NCBI RefSeq assembly: GCF_009909145.1
Contig: NZ_JAAAPJ010000029.1
Span: 41,078 to 105,077, forward strand
Length of the DNA stretch: 64,000 bases
Direction: 5' to 3'
From: Corallococcus silvisoli
GTDB taxonomy: Bacteria; Myxococcota; Myxococcia; Myxococcales; Myxococcaceae
The translations under genes were made by a program, and so were the position numbers. Below are positions 35,476 to 44,610 of this stretch, in pieces. Under the pieces are notes generated by a model. It made no database searches. It was not told where the DNA came from and saw nothing but the letters and a program-made list of their open reading frames with translations. Within the stretch, counting starts at the first letter, position 1, and every line of letters starts with the position of its first letter.

Positions 35476-36837
35476 ATGCCCCTGCGCTTCACGCTCCTCT
35501 CCCTGTTGGTTCCGCCTCTCCTGGTCGCGACGCTGCTCGTGCTCTTCGGGCACCCGGCGGGCGCGCTCGCGGCGGGGCTCGTCACGCTCGCGGGCTCCGC
35601 GCTGGCGCTGGGCACCAGCCGCGTGGCGATGGAACGCCAGCTTCGCGCGCTGACCCAGAAGACGCAGTCGCTGGCGGAGGGCGTGCAGGTGACGCCCCCC
35701 GCGAGCCTGGAGCGCACCGACGACCTGGCCCAGTTGGAAGACGCCATCGACACGCTGGACGACCGGCTGTCCACGCGCGCCGCGGCGCTCAACCAGGAGG
35801 CCCGCATCCTCACCGCCGTGCTGGACGGCATGGCGGAGGGCCTCTGGGTGACGGACGCGGAGGGCACCGTGGTGCGCCACAACGACGCGCTCGCGGAGAT
35901 GCTGCTGCCCGCGCACGAAGCCATCGTGGGGCAGCGGCCGCTCGCGCTCATCCGCAACGAAGCCCTCAACGACGCGGTGGCCCGCGCGTGCCAGGAGGGC
36001 ACGTCCACGCGGCTGGAGCTGACGCTCGAGGGCCTGTACTCCCGCACGCTGGCTGTACGCGTGACGCCCGTGGGCCGCGACCTGCCCGGCAGCGCCGCCG
36101 TCTTCCATGACGTCACCGAGCTGCGCAGGCTGGAGAAGGTGCGCAAGGACTTCGTGGCCAACGTGTCGCACGAGCTGCGCACGCCCATCACCGCCATCCG
36201 CGGCTACGCGGAGACGCTCCAGGGTGGCGCGCTCCAGGACACCCAGGTGGCCCCGAAGATGGTGGAGATCATCCACCGCCAGTCCGAGCGCCTCTCCGAG
36301 CTGGTGGAGGACCTGCTGGAGCTCTCGCGCCTGGAGGCGCGCGAGATGATCTTCCAGCGCACGGAGGTCCCCCTGGCCCTGGCCGTCTCCCGCGCCGCCG
36401 AAGGGGTGCGCCCCAAGGCCGAGGGCAAGAACCAGCAGCTGGGCCTCCACGTGCCGCCGGAGCTGGTGGCGATGGGGGATGGGCGGGCCATCGAGCAGGT
36501 GCTCCTCAACCTGCTCGACAACGCGGTGAAGTACACGCCCGCGGGCGGCCGGGTGGACGTGGACGGAGCGTATGAGGGAGGCCGCTGCGTCGTGCGCGTG
36601 CGCGACACAGGCGTGGGAATCGAGTCCAAACATCTTTCCCGGATTTTCGAGCGATTCTACCGGGTGGACAAGGGTCGCAGCCGGGACATGGGGGGGACGG
36701 GACTGGGCCTTTCCATCGTGAAGCATCTGATGGGCGCGATGGACGGCGAGGTGAAGGTGGAGAGCCAGCCGAACGCGGGCAGTACCTTCGTCATTTTTCT
36801 ACCCTCGGCGGCTGGCTCGACGGCGGCGACGGGCTAG
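35476..36837 (+). CDS. phoR: PhoR-like sensor histidine kinase
   Basis: 453 residues. Two N-terminal hydrophobic segments span residues 5-50 with almost no periplasmic loop, as in PhoR. A PAS-like domain follows (ILTAVLDGMAEGLWVTDAEG), then the phosphorylated His in DFVANVSHELRTPITAIRGY and an ATPase with NLLDNAVKYTP, DTGVGI and GTGLGLSIVKHLM. PhoR senses phosphate through PstSCAB-PhoU and controls PhoB. The gene lies 10 bases after phoB. Linkage to the pst genes 10 kb away is inference. Confidence 0.85.
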   Translation: MPLRFTLLSLLVPPLLVATLLVLFGHPAGALAAGLVTLAGSALALGTSRVAMERQLRALTQKTQSLAEGVQVTPPASLERTDDLAQLEDAIDTLDDRLSTRAAALNQEARILTAVLDGMAEGLWVTDAEGTVVRHNDALAEMLLPAHEAIVGQRPLALIRNEALNDAVARACQEGTSTRLELTLEGLYSRTLAVRVTPVGRDLPGSAAVFHDVTELRRLEKVRKDFVANVSHELRTPITAIRGYAETLQGGALQDTQVAPKMVEIIHRQSERLSELVEDLLELSRLEAREMIFQRTEVPLALAVSRAAEGVRPKAEGKNQQLGLHVPPELVAMGDGRAIEQVLLNLLDNAVKYTPAGGRVDVDGAYEGGRCVVRVRDTGVGIESKHLSRIFERFYRVDKGRSRDMGGTGLGLSIVKHLMGAMDGEVKVESQPNAGSTFVIFLPSAAGSTAATG

Positions 36838-36850
36838 GATGGGGGCGGCC

Positions 36851-37801
36851 ATGCGGGTCGCCATCCTCGCGGACATTCACGGGAACCTTCCGGCCTGCGA
36901 GGCCGTGCTGGACGACATCACCAAGTCGGTGGCGCCGGATTACATCGTCGCGGCCGGAGACCTGGCGCTGCGCGGCGCGCACCCGCGCGAGACGGTGGAG
37001 CTGCTCTTCAGCCGCTGCCACGCGCTCATCATGGGCAACACGGACGCGTACCTGGCCGGCAACTACCTGGGCGGCGCGTACCGCGAGCGGGACCACTGGA
37101 AGACGGAGCTCTTGCGCTGGACGCGCGACCAGCTGGGTGACGCGCTGTTGCAGCAGCTGGGACAGATGCCCTTCTCGCTGCGCTACACGCCGCGCAAGGG
37201 GCAGGACCTGTTCATCTGCCACGCGAACCCGCGCAACCTGGAAGAGTCCCTGGACCCCACGCTGGACGACCACGCGGTGCGCCGCTTCTTCACGCACCTG
37301 GACGCGGCGGCGTGCGCCTTCGGGCACCTGCACTTCCCCTACCGGCGGCGCGTGGGCCGGATGCTCATCGCGGACGTGGCCAGCGCCGGCATCCCGCGCG
37401 ACGGGGACCTGCGCCCCGCCTACGGCGTCTTCACCTTCACCCCCAAGGGCTGGCGCGTGCAGATCCGCCGCGTGCGCTACCCGGTGCGCAAGGCCACGCA
37501 GGCCCTCACAGCGCGCCGCGTGCCTGGAGGGCCGCTGCTCATCCACAAGCTCGTGGAGGCGCGCTACCGGCACCACAACGCGTTGATGGAGGCCGCCCGG
37601 CGGCACTCGGGGCTGCCACCGCCGGGGCCCGTGCTGCGTCCTCCGCCCGGGGCCGCGGGCTCGCGGCCCACGCTCGCCGCGCCGTTCGAGAATGGGCCTC
37701 CCCCGGAGGTCGATCCGTCCACGCTGCCCACGGACATGGACGGCACGGTGACGGGCGCCGCTCCGCTGCCGCTCGACGCGCTCAACGACCTGGACGGGTG
37801 A
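36851..37801 (+). CDS. Metallophosphoesterase
   Basis: About 316 residues from an ATG at 36851, chosen because the G-rich site lies upstream; an in-frame ATG at 36839 is too close to the phoR stop. Calcineurin-like motifs are visible: ADIHGNLPACEAVLDD, AAGDLALRG, MGNTDAYL, ICHANPRN and GHLHFPYRR. The C-terminal 60 residues are Pro-rich and look disordered. It directly follows phoR (13 bases), so it may be co-expressed and take part in phosphate metabolism; substrate unknown. Confidence 0.85.
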   Translation: MRVAILADIHGNLPACEAVLDDITKSVAPDYIVAAGDLALRGAHPRETVELLFSRCHALIMGNTDAYLAGNYLGGAYRERDHWKTELLRWTRDQLGDALLQQLGQMPFSLRYTPRKGQDLFICHANPRNLEESLDPTLDDHAVRRFFTHLDAAACAFGHLHFPYRRRVGRMLIADVASAGIPRDGDLRPAYGVFTFTPKGWRVQIRRVRYPVRKATQALTARRVPGGPLLIHKLVEARYRHHNALMEAARRHSGLPPPGPVLRPPPGAAGSRPTLAAPFENGPPPEVDPSTLPTDMDGTVTGAAPLPLDALNDLDG

Positions 37802-37989
37802 GGCGAACGCCCACCGGGTGCGCGCGCGTGGGGCCGGCCCGTCCGGGAATGGACAGGCGTGCCGCCCCTTCTGACGGACAGCGGGCTTTTTCGCGCGCGA
37901 ATTCCGCCTGGCCTCCCATCCGCACAGGTGCACGCGGGCCGCGCGGGCCTTAGCAAGACCTCAGGCGACGACAACACGCGGGAGGGGCC

Positions 37990-39594
37990 ATGGTCGGGTG
38001 GACGGTCGGACTGTCGGTGGTGGCGCTGTCCCTGGCCGCCTCCGGAGCAGCGGCGCCCCCCGCCGCGCCGGCGCCGGCGCGAGCGCCCGGGGTGAGCGCG
38101 CCGCCCGCCGCCGCGCCCTACTGCGAGGGCGAGTACGCCGACAGCTACAGCGCGCTGTCCCCCCGGGCCCGCGCCTTCGAGCAGGCGGAGCAGAAGAAGT
38201 ACACGTACTGCGTGCGCAGCACCGCCGTGTACGAGTGCCTGTCCTACGGCGCGGAGGGCAACGTGCGCCGCACGCGCACGGCGGTGTCCTCGCACGGCAC
38301 CGCGTTCGCCTACCGGCAACAGGCCGGGGAGACGCTGCTGCTCACCAACGAGCACGTCGTGGAGTGGCCCGACGTCACCAGCGACGCGCACCCGGTGGAC
38401 GGCGTGGCGTCCGGCTGCAAGCGCGTGAAGGACGGCCTCAGCATCGTGGAGAACGAGGCGGACGCGTACGACCGCGACGACATCCCGCTGTCCAAGGCGG
38501 TGGTGGATCCGCAGCTGGACCTGGCCGTGGTCAAGTCCCGCGCGCCGCTCACGGTGATGCCCTGGAAGGTGGGCCGGAGCGCCGCCGTGCGCGAGCGCGA
38601 CGTGGTGGACGTGCGCGGCTTTCCGCTAGGGGTCTTCAACGCCACCAACATGGGCAAGGTCATCTCCGCCTATGACCACGACGAGTACAAGGACTGGTAC
38701 CACGACGACTTCGTCATCGACGCGCTCCTGTCGCAGGGCAACTCGGGGTCGCCGGTGCTGGCCATCTCCTGCAAGACGGGGGAGTTCGAGCTGGTGGGCG
38801 TCTTCCACGCGGGCTACTCGCGAGGCAGCGCGCTCAACGTGGTGGTGGGCATCGACCAGGCGCGCGACCTGATGAACAACCTGCGCCGCACACCGAAGCG
38901 CGTCCAGGAGGGCACGACGCCCTTGGACGCGCTGGCCCGCGCGCGCATGGCGAAGCGCGCGGAGGTGTCCGCCACGCCCTTCTTCCCCTTCGGCTCGCGC
39001 ACCGCCGCGGTGTTCCCTCGCGCGGATGGCACGCTGCTCTTCGCGCTGTACGGCCAGGACTTCCCGCGACGGGTGCACCCGCTCATCGTGATGGAGGACC
39101 TGCCCATGGCCTCGGCGGACGAGGGCTTCGGGCGCGTGGGCCGGGTCTGGTTCGGGGGCGAGCGCGGCCTCCTGGAGCGCCCGCGCGGTGAACAGGACGC
39201 GGAGCTGCAACAGCAGCTGGCCCGGTTGCTGGACGCGCTGCGCCGGGACGCGACGCTCGCGTTCTCCTACCAGGACTCCCTGCCCTCCTCCGACGAGTCG
39301 CGGCAGACCTTCGACACGTCGGCCCGCCTGGCCAAGACGCTGGAGCGCACCATCGTCGCGCACCGCGACCTGAGCGACAGCGCCGCGGAGCTGGCGGACC
39401 GCTTCGCGCCGGACCTCACCGAGCCCGCGACCCGTACCGAGTCCGTCCTGAAGAACCCGCCACCGCCTGGCATCCACCTGGGACTCTCGGGCGAGCCCGA
39501 AGGCGGGGGGGCTGCGGCGGACGGGGACTCCGGAGCACGCCGGCCCGCGCGCACCGCCGGGGGCAAGGCAGGCAAGGGTCCATCCGGCAAGTAG
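37990..39594 (+). CDS. Exported trypsin-like serine protease
   Basis: 534 residues with a signal peptide (residues 1-22) and an Ala/Pro-rich linker. The protease domain spans about residues 85-310 with catalytic His in LLTNEHVVEW, Asp in LDLAVVK and Ser in LSQGNSGSPVLA, in the HtrA/S1 order. No PDZ domain is evident; residues 320-460 carry an unassigned domain and coiled-coil-like region, then a Pro/Gly tail. GGGAGGGG precedes the ATG. It is an extracellular or periplasmic protease of unknown target. Confidence 0.88.
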   Translation: MVGWTVGLSVVALSLAASGAAAPPAAPAPARAPGVSAPPAAAPYCEGEYADSYSALSPRARAFEQAEQKKYTYCVRSTAVYECLSYGAEGNVRRTRTAVSSHGTAFAYRQQAGETLLLTNEHVVEWPDVTSDAHPVDGVASGCKRVKDGLSIVENEADAYDRDDIPLSKAVVDPQLDLAVVKSRAPLTVMPWKVGRSAAVRERDVVDVRGFPLGVFNATNMGKVISAYDHDEYKDWYHDDFVIDALLSQGNSGSPVLAISCKTGEFELVGVFHAGYSRGSALNVVVGIDQARDLMNNLRRTPKRVQEGTTPLDALARARMAKRAEVSATPFFPFGSRTAAVFPRADGTLLFALYGQDFPRRVHPLIVMEDLPMASADEGFGRVGRVWFGGERGLLERPRGEQDAELQQQLARLLDALRRDATLAFSYQDSLPSSDESRQTFDTSARLAKTLERTIVAHRDLSDSAAELADRFAPDLTEPATRTESVLKNPPPPGIHLGLSGEPEGGGAAADGDSGARRPARTAGGKAGKGPSGK

Positions 39595-39687
39595 TCCGCC
39601 CGCAGGCCTGCCAGCCGAGCAGGGGACGCCTCACGAACAGCGCACGCTCCCGGGAAGGCCCCGCGCGCCTTCCTACATTGGACAGGT

Positions 39688-41463
39688 GTGGAGGCCATGC
39701 CCGAACCCACCTCTGGTGCTGTCCATCCCGACCTGAGGACGGGAGCGCCCTCGCCCTGGCTGCGGCGGATCCTCCGGGGCCTGCTGGGGCAGGAGCGCCG
39801 GTTCTGGGTGCTGGTGGTGGGCGTGGGGCTCATCTCCGGCCTGGGCGCGGTGGCGCTCCTCGCCGTGCTGCGCTTCACGCAGCACCTGTTCTGGCAGAGC
39901 AACACCGAGCACTTCCTCGAGGGCGCGCTCGCGTCCCCGGGCTGGCGCCGGTTCCTCGTGCCCGTGCTGGGCGGCGCGCTGGTGACGCTGGTGTCCCTGC
40001 TGGTGGGCCAACCCCTGCGCGGCCACGGCACCGCGGGCATCATCGAATCCATCTGGGTGAAGTCCGGCCGGCTCCCCTTCCCCCGCGCGCTCCTGCGCGG
40101 CTTCGTGTCCATCATCGCGGTGGCGCTGGGGGCGCCGCTGGGCCGCGAAGGCGCGCTCCTCCAGACGGGCGCCGCCAGTGGCTCCGCGCTGTCCGGGTGG
40201 CTGCGGCTGGGGCCGGGGCAGGCGCGCGTGCTGGTGGCCTGCGGCGCTTCGGCGGGGATCGCGTCCGCGTACAACGTCCCCATTGGCGCCGCGCTCTTCG
40301 GCCTGGAGGTGCTGCTGGGCAGCTTCGCGCTGGAGCTCTTCGGCCCCATCGTCGTGTCGTGCGTGGTGGCGACGCTCGTGTCGCGCACGCTCATCGCGGA
40401 TCACCCCAGCTACGTGATGCCGCACTACGCGCTCACCCATCCGCGCGAGCTGGTGCTGGCCATCCTCCTGGGCGTGCTCGTCGGCGGGGCCTCCGCCCTC
40501 TACGTGCGCGGCATCAACGTGGCGTCGGACCTGCTGGACCGGCTGCCGTCGTGGCTCCGGCCCTTCATGCCCCTGGTGGCGATGACCGTGGTGGGCGCCA
40601 CCGCGATCGCCGGGCCGTACCTGATGGGCAACGGCTACGACTCCGTGAACATGGCCCTGCACGGGACGATGCCCCTCGCGCTCCTGCTCCTGCTGCCCGT
40701 GGCGAAGCTGGCGGTGACGTCGCTGTGCGCGGGCGCGGGGGTGCCGGGCGGGCTCTTCACCCCCTCCCTCTTCTTCGGCGCGCTCCTGGGAGGCGCGTTC
40801 GGGATGCTGGTGGAGCAGGCGCTCCCCGGCGGCGCGGCCCCCAGCGGGGCCTACGCGCTGCTCGGCATGGGCGCGGTGCTGGCGGGCACCACGCACGCCT
40901 CCGTGTCCGCGGTGCTGATGATCTTCGAGATGACCGGCGACTACGACTTCATCCTCCCGCTGATGCTGGCCGCCGTGGTGGCCGCCGTGGTCAGCCGGCG
41001 CCTGGAGCCGGAGTCGCTCTACACGTCCGTGCTCGCCAGGCGCGACGTGCGCGTGCCGGACTCCGTGCCGCACTGGCTGCGCGAAGAGGGGGTGCGCTCG
41101 CTCCTGTCGCCGGCGACGCAGCGCGTGCCCCCGTCCGCGACCTTCGACGAGGTGGTGGTGCTGCTGCTGGAGCAGCCCGCGGGCGCGGACCTGTACGTCA
41201 CCGACGCGGAGGGACGCCTGCTGGGCGTCATCACCCTGGAGGCGCTCAAGGGCCACCTGCCGGACCACTCGCTGCTCCAGGCCACCGTGGCCGCGGACGT
41301 GATGGACACCGGCGTGCAGCCCATCACGCCGGACCTGTCCCTGGCGGAGGTGGCCGCCCGGTTCGGCCACACGGAGCTGGAGCGGCTGCCCGTGGTGGAC
41401 GGGCGGCGGCACCTGCTGGGCTCACTGTCCAAGGGCGACCTGCTCAAGCGGGGGCGCTTCTAG
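39688..41463 (+). CDS. ClC-family chloride channel/transporter with CBS pair
   Basis: 591 residues with about 10-12 membrane helices followed by two CBS domains from residue 470. The gating Glu is in LGREGALLQTG and the third filter region in GVPGGLFTPSLF. The first filter motif is GHGTAG, not GSGIP, so the central Ser is absent. Start is GTG 39688 or ATG 39697; neither has an ideal ribosome site. It moves chloride or another anion across the inner membrane. A 86-residue membrane protein begins directly after its stop. Confidence 0.88.
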   Translation: MEAMPEPTSGAVHPDLRTGAPSPWLRRILRGLLGQERRFWVLVVGVGLISGLGAVALLAVLRFTQHLFWQSNTEHFLEGALASPGWRRFLVPVLGGALVTLVSLLVGQPLRGHGTAGIIESIWVKSGRLPFPRALLRGFVSIIAVALGAPLGREGALLQTGAASGSALSGWLRLGPGQARVLVACGASAGIASAYNVPIGAALFGLEVLLGSFALELFGPIVVSCVVATLVSRTLIADHPSYVMPHYALTHPRELVLAILLGVLVGGASALYVRGINVASDLLDRLPSWLRPFMPLVAMTVVGATAIAGPYLMGNGYDSVNMALHGTMPLALLLLLPVAKLAVTSLCAGAGVPGGLFTPSLFFGALLGGAFGMLVEQALPGGAAPSGAYALLGMGAVLAGTTHASVSAVLMIFEMTGDYDFILPLMLAAVVAAVVSRRLEPESLYTSVLARRDVRVPDSVPHWLREEGVRSLLSPATQRVPPSATFDEVVVLLLEQPAGADLYVTDAEGRLLGVITLEALKGHLPDHSLLQATVAADVMDTGVQPITPDLSLAEVAARFGHTELERLPVVDGRRHLLGSLSKGDLLKRGRF

Positions 41464-41724
41464 ATGGAGATGGAGCCCCGGGCCCGCGCGTGGAGCATCG
41501 TGGTGATGAGCCTGCTGTGCCTCGTGTTGACGTGGGTCCTGCTGCGCTCCCCGCCGCGCCCGGGCCAGCGCGAGCGCGAGGCCGCGGAGGACACGGACGA
41601 GTCCACCCGGGGCAACCCCTACCGGGGCTGGCCGCTGTTCCAGGGCTGGCCCATCCCCCAACCCCCGGACACGAAGCCCGCGCCGGGCGGCAAGCCCCCT
41701 CCCCAACAGCACCCGGAGCGTTGA
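41464..41724 (+). CDS. Small single-pass membrane protein abutting the ClC gene
   Basis: 86 residues: a short cytoplasmic start, one helix WSIVVMSLLCLVLTWVLL and a Pro/Arg-rich soluble tail. Its ATG directly follows the ClC stop codon, so translational coupling is likely. No family recognised; it could be an accessory subunit of the channel. Confidence 0.65.
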   Translation: MEMEPRARAWSIVVMSLLCLVLTWVLLRSPPRPGQREREAAEDTDESTRGNPYRGWPLFQGWPIPQPPDTKPAPGGKPPPQQHPER

Positions 41725-41797
41725 CGCACCGCCTTCTTCCCTCCCCCGGGGCCGAGCCCAAGCAGGCGACCAGGCGGGCTCCGAGCGAACCGCTTGC

Positions 41798-42682
41798 ATG
41801 CGGGGGGCGCGGGAGGAAGATGCCGCCGCCTTGGACGCCACTCCGTTCAACTTCGTCGCCATCGTGCTGTGCGTCTCCATTGGGGCGGGCCTGCTGGGCT
41901 CGCTGCTGGGCCTGGGCGGGGGCCTCATCCTCATCCCCGTCCTGACGCTCGTGCTCAAGGTGGACATCCGCTACGCGGTGGGGGCCTCCATCGTGTCCGT
42001 CATCGCCACCTCCAGCGGCGCGGCGGCCGCGTACGTGCGCGACGGACTGGCCAACATGCGCGTGGCCATGTTCCTGGAGCTGGCCACCGTGGCCGGCGCC
42101 GTCACGGGCGCGATGCTCGCGGGCGTGGTGGGCGGACGCGCGCTGTACTTCCTCTTTGGCGCGGTGATGGCGTACTCGGCGCTCGCGATGCTGCGCAAGC
42201 TGCGCGAGGACGGCGGTCCCCGGGAGGAGCCGCCCCCGAACGCGCTCGCGGACCGGCTGGCCCTGCACGGCAGCTACTACGACGCGTCCACCGACCGCGA
42301 GGTGTCCTACCGCGTGCACCGCCCGCTCACGGGCCTGGGGCTGATGTACATCGCGGGAACGGTGAGCGGCCTGCTCGGCATCGGCTCGGGGGCGCTGAAG
42401 GTGCCGGCCATGGACCTGGCGATGGGGCTGCCCATCAAGGTGTCCACCGCCACCAGCAACTTCATGATTGGCGTGACGGCGGCGGCCAGCGCGGGCATCT
42501 ACTTCGCGCGCGGGGACATCGATCCCTTCATCGCGGGCCCCGTCTGCGTGGGCGTCACGCTGGGCGCGTTCGCCGGCTCGCGCTACCTGACGAAGCTCAA
42601 GAGCGGCTCCCTGCGCATGCTCTTCGTCGCCGTCCTGCTGTGGGTGTCCTACGAGATGCTGTCCAAGGGGATCCGCGGATGA
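41798..42682 (+). CDS. TauE/SafE (DUF81) family anion permease
   Basis: 294 residues with about eight transmembrane helices and the internal repeat of the family: GAGLLGSLLGLGGGLILIPV in the first half and GTVSGLLGIGSGALKVPAM in the second. Family members export sulfite, sulfonates or related organic anions. It is coupled by ATGA to a DUF1634 gene, a frequent partner. Start at ATG 41798 gives a 16-residue charged lead-in; the substrate here is unknown. Confidence 0.88.
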   Translation: MRGAREEDAAALDATPFNFVAIVLCVSIGAGLLGSLLGLGGGLILIPVLTLVLKVDIRYAVGASIVSVIATSSGAAAAYVRDGLANMRVAMFLELATVAGAVTGAMLAGVVGGRALYFLFGAVMAYSALAMLRKLREDGGPREEPPPNALADRLALHGSYYDASTDREVSYRVHRPLTGLGLMYIAGTVSGLLGIGSGALKVPAMDLAMGLPIKVSTATSNFMIGVTAAASAGIYFARGDIDPFIAGPVCVGVTLGAFAGSRYLTKLKSGSLRMLFVAVLLWVSYEMLSKGIRG

Positions 42683-43119
42683 GTCCCGAACCCAACGAGC
42701 CCCGCGCCCAGCAGGAGACCACCGCCGTCGTCCCGGAGGGGGTGCCCCTCACGCCGGAGCTGCTCATCAGCCAGCTCTTGCGCGGCGGCGTGCTCCTCAG
42801 CCTGTCGCTCGTCACCTGCGGCATGGTGATGACGTTCTTTCGCCACCCGGACTACTTCTCCTCCCCGGACGCGCTCCAACGCCTCACCTCGCCGGACTCC
42901 GCGCCCCACCGGCTGCCGGATGTCTTCGAGGGCGTGATGGCGGTGCGCGGGCAGTCCTTCGTGATGGCGGGGCTCTTGGTGATGATCACCGTGCCCGTGC
43001 TGCGCGTGGCCCTGTCGCTGGGCATCTTCCGCGCGCAGAAGGACCGCACCTTCGCCGCCATCACCACCAGCGTGCTCGCCCTGCTGCTGCTCGCGTTCCT
43101 CCTGGGCGGCGTGGAGTAG
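42679..43119 (+). CDS. DUF1634 family membrane protein
   Basis: 146 residues with three transmembrane segments (LLRGGVLLSLSLVTCGMVMT, SFVMAGLLVMITVPVLRVAL and ITTSVLALLLLAFLLG). DUF1634 proteins are found next to TauE/SafE permeases and presumably form part of the same transport system. Its ATG overlaps the permease stop by 4 bases. Confidence 0.85.
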   Translation: MSPEPNEPRAQQETTAVVPEGVPLTPELLISQLLRGGVLLSLSLVTCGMVMTFFRHPDYFSSPDALQRLTSPDSAPHRLPDVFEGVMAVRGQSFVMAGLLVMITVPVLRVALSLGIFRAQKDRTFAAITTSVLALLLLAFLLGGVE

Positions 43120-43184
43120 TCAACGGGGGAGTCCACCCGTTCGTCACATCCACGCGGGCCCGAAACCCATTACAAGGCGCGTCC

Positions 43185-43664
43185 ATGGCCGACCGCGACC
43201 TGCCCCTCCTGCTCGTGCGCCACGCCGTGGCCGAGGACTCCCACGCCCTGGGAGACGAAGCCCGCGCCCTCACCCCGCAGGGCCGCGCCGCCTTCCGTCA
43301 GCACGCGCGCAAGCTGGCGCGCCTCACCCCGCTCATGGGCATCATCACCAGCCCCCTGGTGCGCGCGGTGCAGACCGCGGAGCTGCTCGCGGACGCGCTC
43401 GGCCTGTCCCACGTGGAGGTCCACCCCGGGCTCGTCCCCATGAAGGGCGCGGCTCGCAATGTGTTGAAGCTGGCGCGCGATGTGGGTCCGGGTTGGGCGC
43501 TGGTGGGACACAATCCCTCTCTGGAGCGCGCCGCCGCGCTCGCGCTGGGCCATGCGTTGCCCGACAAGCTCCGCAAAGGCTGCGCGGTGGCCCTGCGGCC
43601 TGAAGGGCACGGCTTCACCCTGGAATGGATGTTGGCGCCCGGGCGCGCCCTTCGTCGCCCCTGA
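43185..43664 (+). CDS. sixA: SixA-like phosphohistidine phosphatase
   Basis: 159 residues of the histidine phosphatase superfamily: LLLVRHAVAED (catalytic Arg-His), SPLVRAVQTAELLADAL, and the second His in LVGHNPSLERAAALA. SixA removes phosphate from His residues in HPt domains. The short length and the RHA variant fit SixA rather than phosphoglycerate mutase. Start ATG 43185; it is followed by a shortened SPFH gene. Confidence 0.88.
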   Translation: MADRDLPLLLVRHAVAEDSHALGDEARALTPQGRAAFRQHARKLARLTPLMGIITSPLVRAVQTAELLADALGLSHVEVHPGLVPMKGAARNVLKLARDVGPGWALVGHNPSLERAAALALGHALPDKLRKGCAVALRPEGHGFTLEWMLAPGRALRRP

Positions 43665-43723
43665 CTCACCCTCGCGGGCGTGGGAGTGCGGGCGAGTGGA
43701 CGAGGCCCTCGTTCCCCCCTCCC

Positions 43724-44527
43724 ATGTGTTTCATGGACGCGCGCGGCACCACCGTCATCGTGGACCTGTGGCTGGAGTTCCGCATCGCGGACCCCGCCAA
43801 GGCCCTGTTCGACGCGGCGGACTGGGACCGCTCGCTCAACAACCTCGGCACCCACTCGGCCATCTCCATCCTGGGCAACCGGGACTTCCAGCAGATCCCC
43901 TGCGACCGCACGGAGCTGGGCGAGCTGCTCCAGCGCGACGTGGCGCAGGAGACCGCGCGCTGGGGACTCCAGGTGGACGCGGCGCTCATCCGCAGCGTGA
44001 GCCTGCTGTCGGAGGTGGGCAGCCAGGTGCTGGAGACCCTCTGCGCCCGGCTCGAGCGCGCCAGGGCGGACATCGAGGAAGAGGGCCGCCAGCGCGTGGC
44101 GCTGCTGGAGGCGGAGACGGACGCGCGCATCGCGGCCATGGTCGCGGAGGCGAAGGGCCAGTCCCCCGCCGCCGTGGGCAAGGCGCTGCACGCGCTCAGC
44201 GGGGCCCCGGAGGTGCTGCGCGCCAACCAGGAGCTGTACGGGCCGTCGCTCATCCGCCCGCACCGCACCATCGCCTTCACGGGCTTCGCGGAAGGCGAGC
44301 TGCGCAGCGTGGACGCGGCGATGCTGGGGGTGCCCGGCGCGCAGCATGGCGAAGCGCACGGCGCGGAGGTGCTGGAGCGCACGCCGAAGGTGGCCTCGCG
44401 CGGCGGAGGCGAGGACAGAGGGCGCGGACGGCCCGGCCCCCTTCTCCCCGGGTCCGTCCGCGCCCGTCGTTTCCGTGCGGGATGGCAGGCGTTCCGCGCT
44501 GACGCGACCCGTGCGTCAGACGCCTGA
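43724..44527 (+). CDS. Shortened SPFH/band-7-like protein
   Basis: About 267 residues. IVDLWLEFRIADPAKALF, the RDVAQETARWGLQVDAALIR strand-helix and a long charged coiled region (RLERARADIEEEGRQR) match the second half of an SPFH (stomatin/prohibitin) domain and its coiled tail. The N-terminal membrane helix and first part of the SPFH fold are missing; only about 60 bases separate it from sixA. The C-terminus is Arg/Gly-rich. The start is uncertain: ATG 43724 or 43733, without a good ribosome site; an upstream ATG 43625 lies inside sixA. It may be a remnant or a soluble variant. Confidence 0.6.
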   Translation: MCFMDARGTTVIVDLWLEFRIADPAKALFDAADWDRSLNNLGTHSAISILGNRDFQQIPCDRTELGELLQRDVAQETARWGLQVDAALIRSVSLLSEVGSQVLETLCARLERARADIEEEGRQRVALLEAETDARIAAMVAEAKGQSPAAVGKALHALSGAPEVLRANQELYGPSLIRPHRTIAFTGFAEGELRSVDAAMLGVPGAQHGEAHGAEVLERTPKVASRGGGEDRGRGRPGPLLPGSVRARRFRAGWQAFRADATRASDA

Positions 44528-44574
44528 CGCGCGTGCGTGACGGACGTGACGCACTTGTTGCCGGTGCGTCACGT
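44500..44574. repeat. Cluster of TGACGC elements and inverted repeats before a response regulator
   Basis: TGACGC or its complement occurs at 44500, 44513, 44525, 44547 and 44566, with TGACGG at 44538. Two perfect inverted repeats result: GCGTCAG/CTGACGC (44513-44530) and ACGTGACGCAC/GTGCGTCACGT (44544-44574, 9-base loop). The cluster runs from the end of the SPFH gene to 37 bases before the regulator start and looks like an operator array or a terminator plus operator. Confidence 0.65.
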
Positions 44575-44610
44575 GGCCGCGAACAGAGGCGCGCAGAGTA
44601 CGTGCCCGTC

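Noticed and set aside
36839..36850. ATG at 36839 as start of the phosphoesterase
   Set aside because: It sits one base after the phoR stop with no spacing for a ribosome site; the ATG at 36851 fits better.
43139..43184. A Pho-box-like GTCACA before sixA
   Set aside because: There is no second heptamer at 11 bases.
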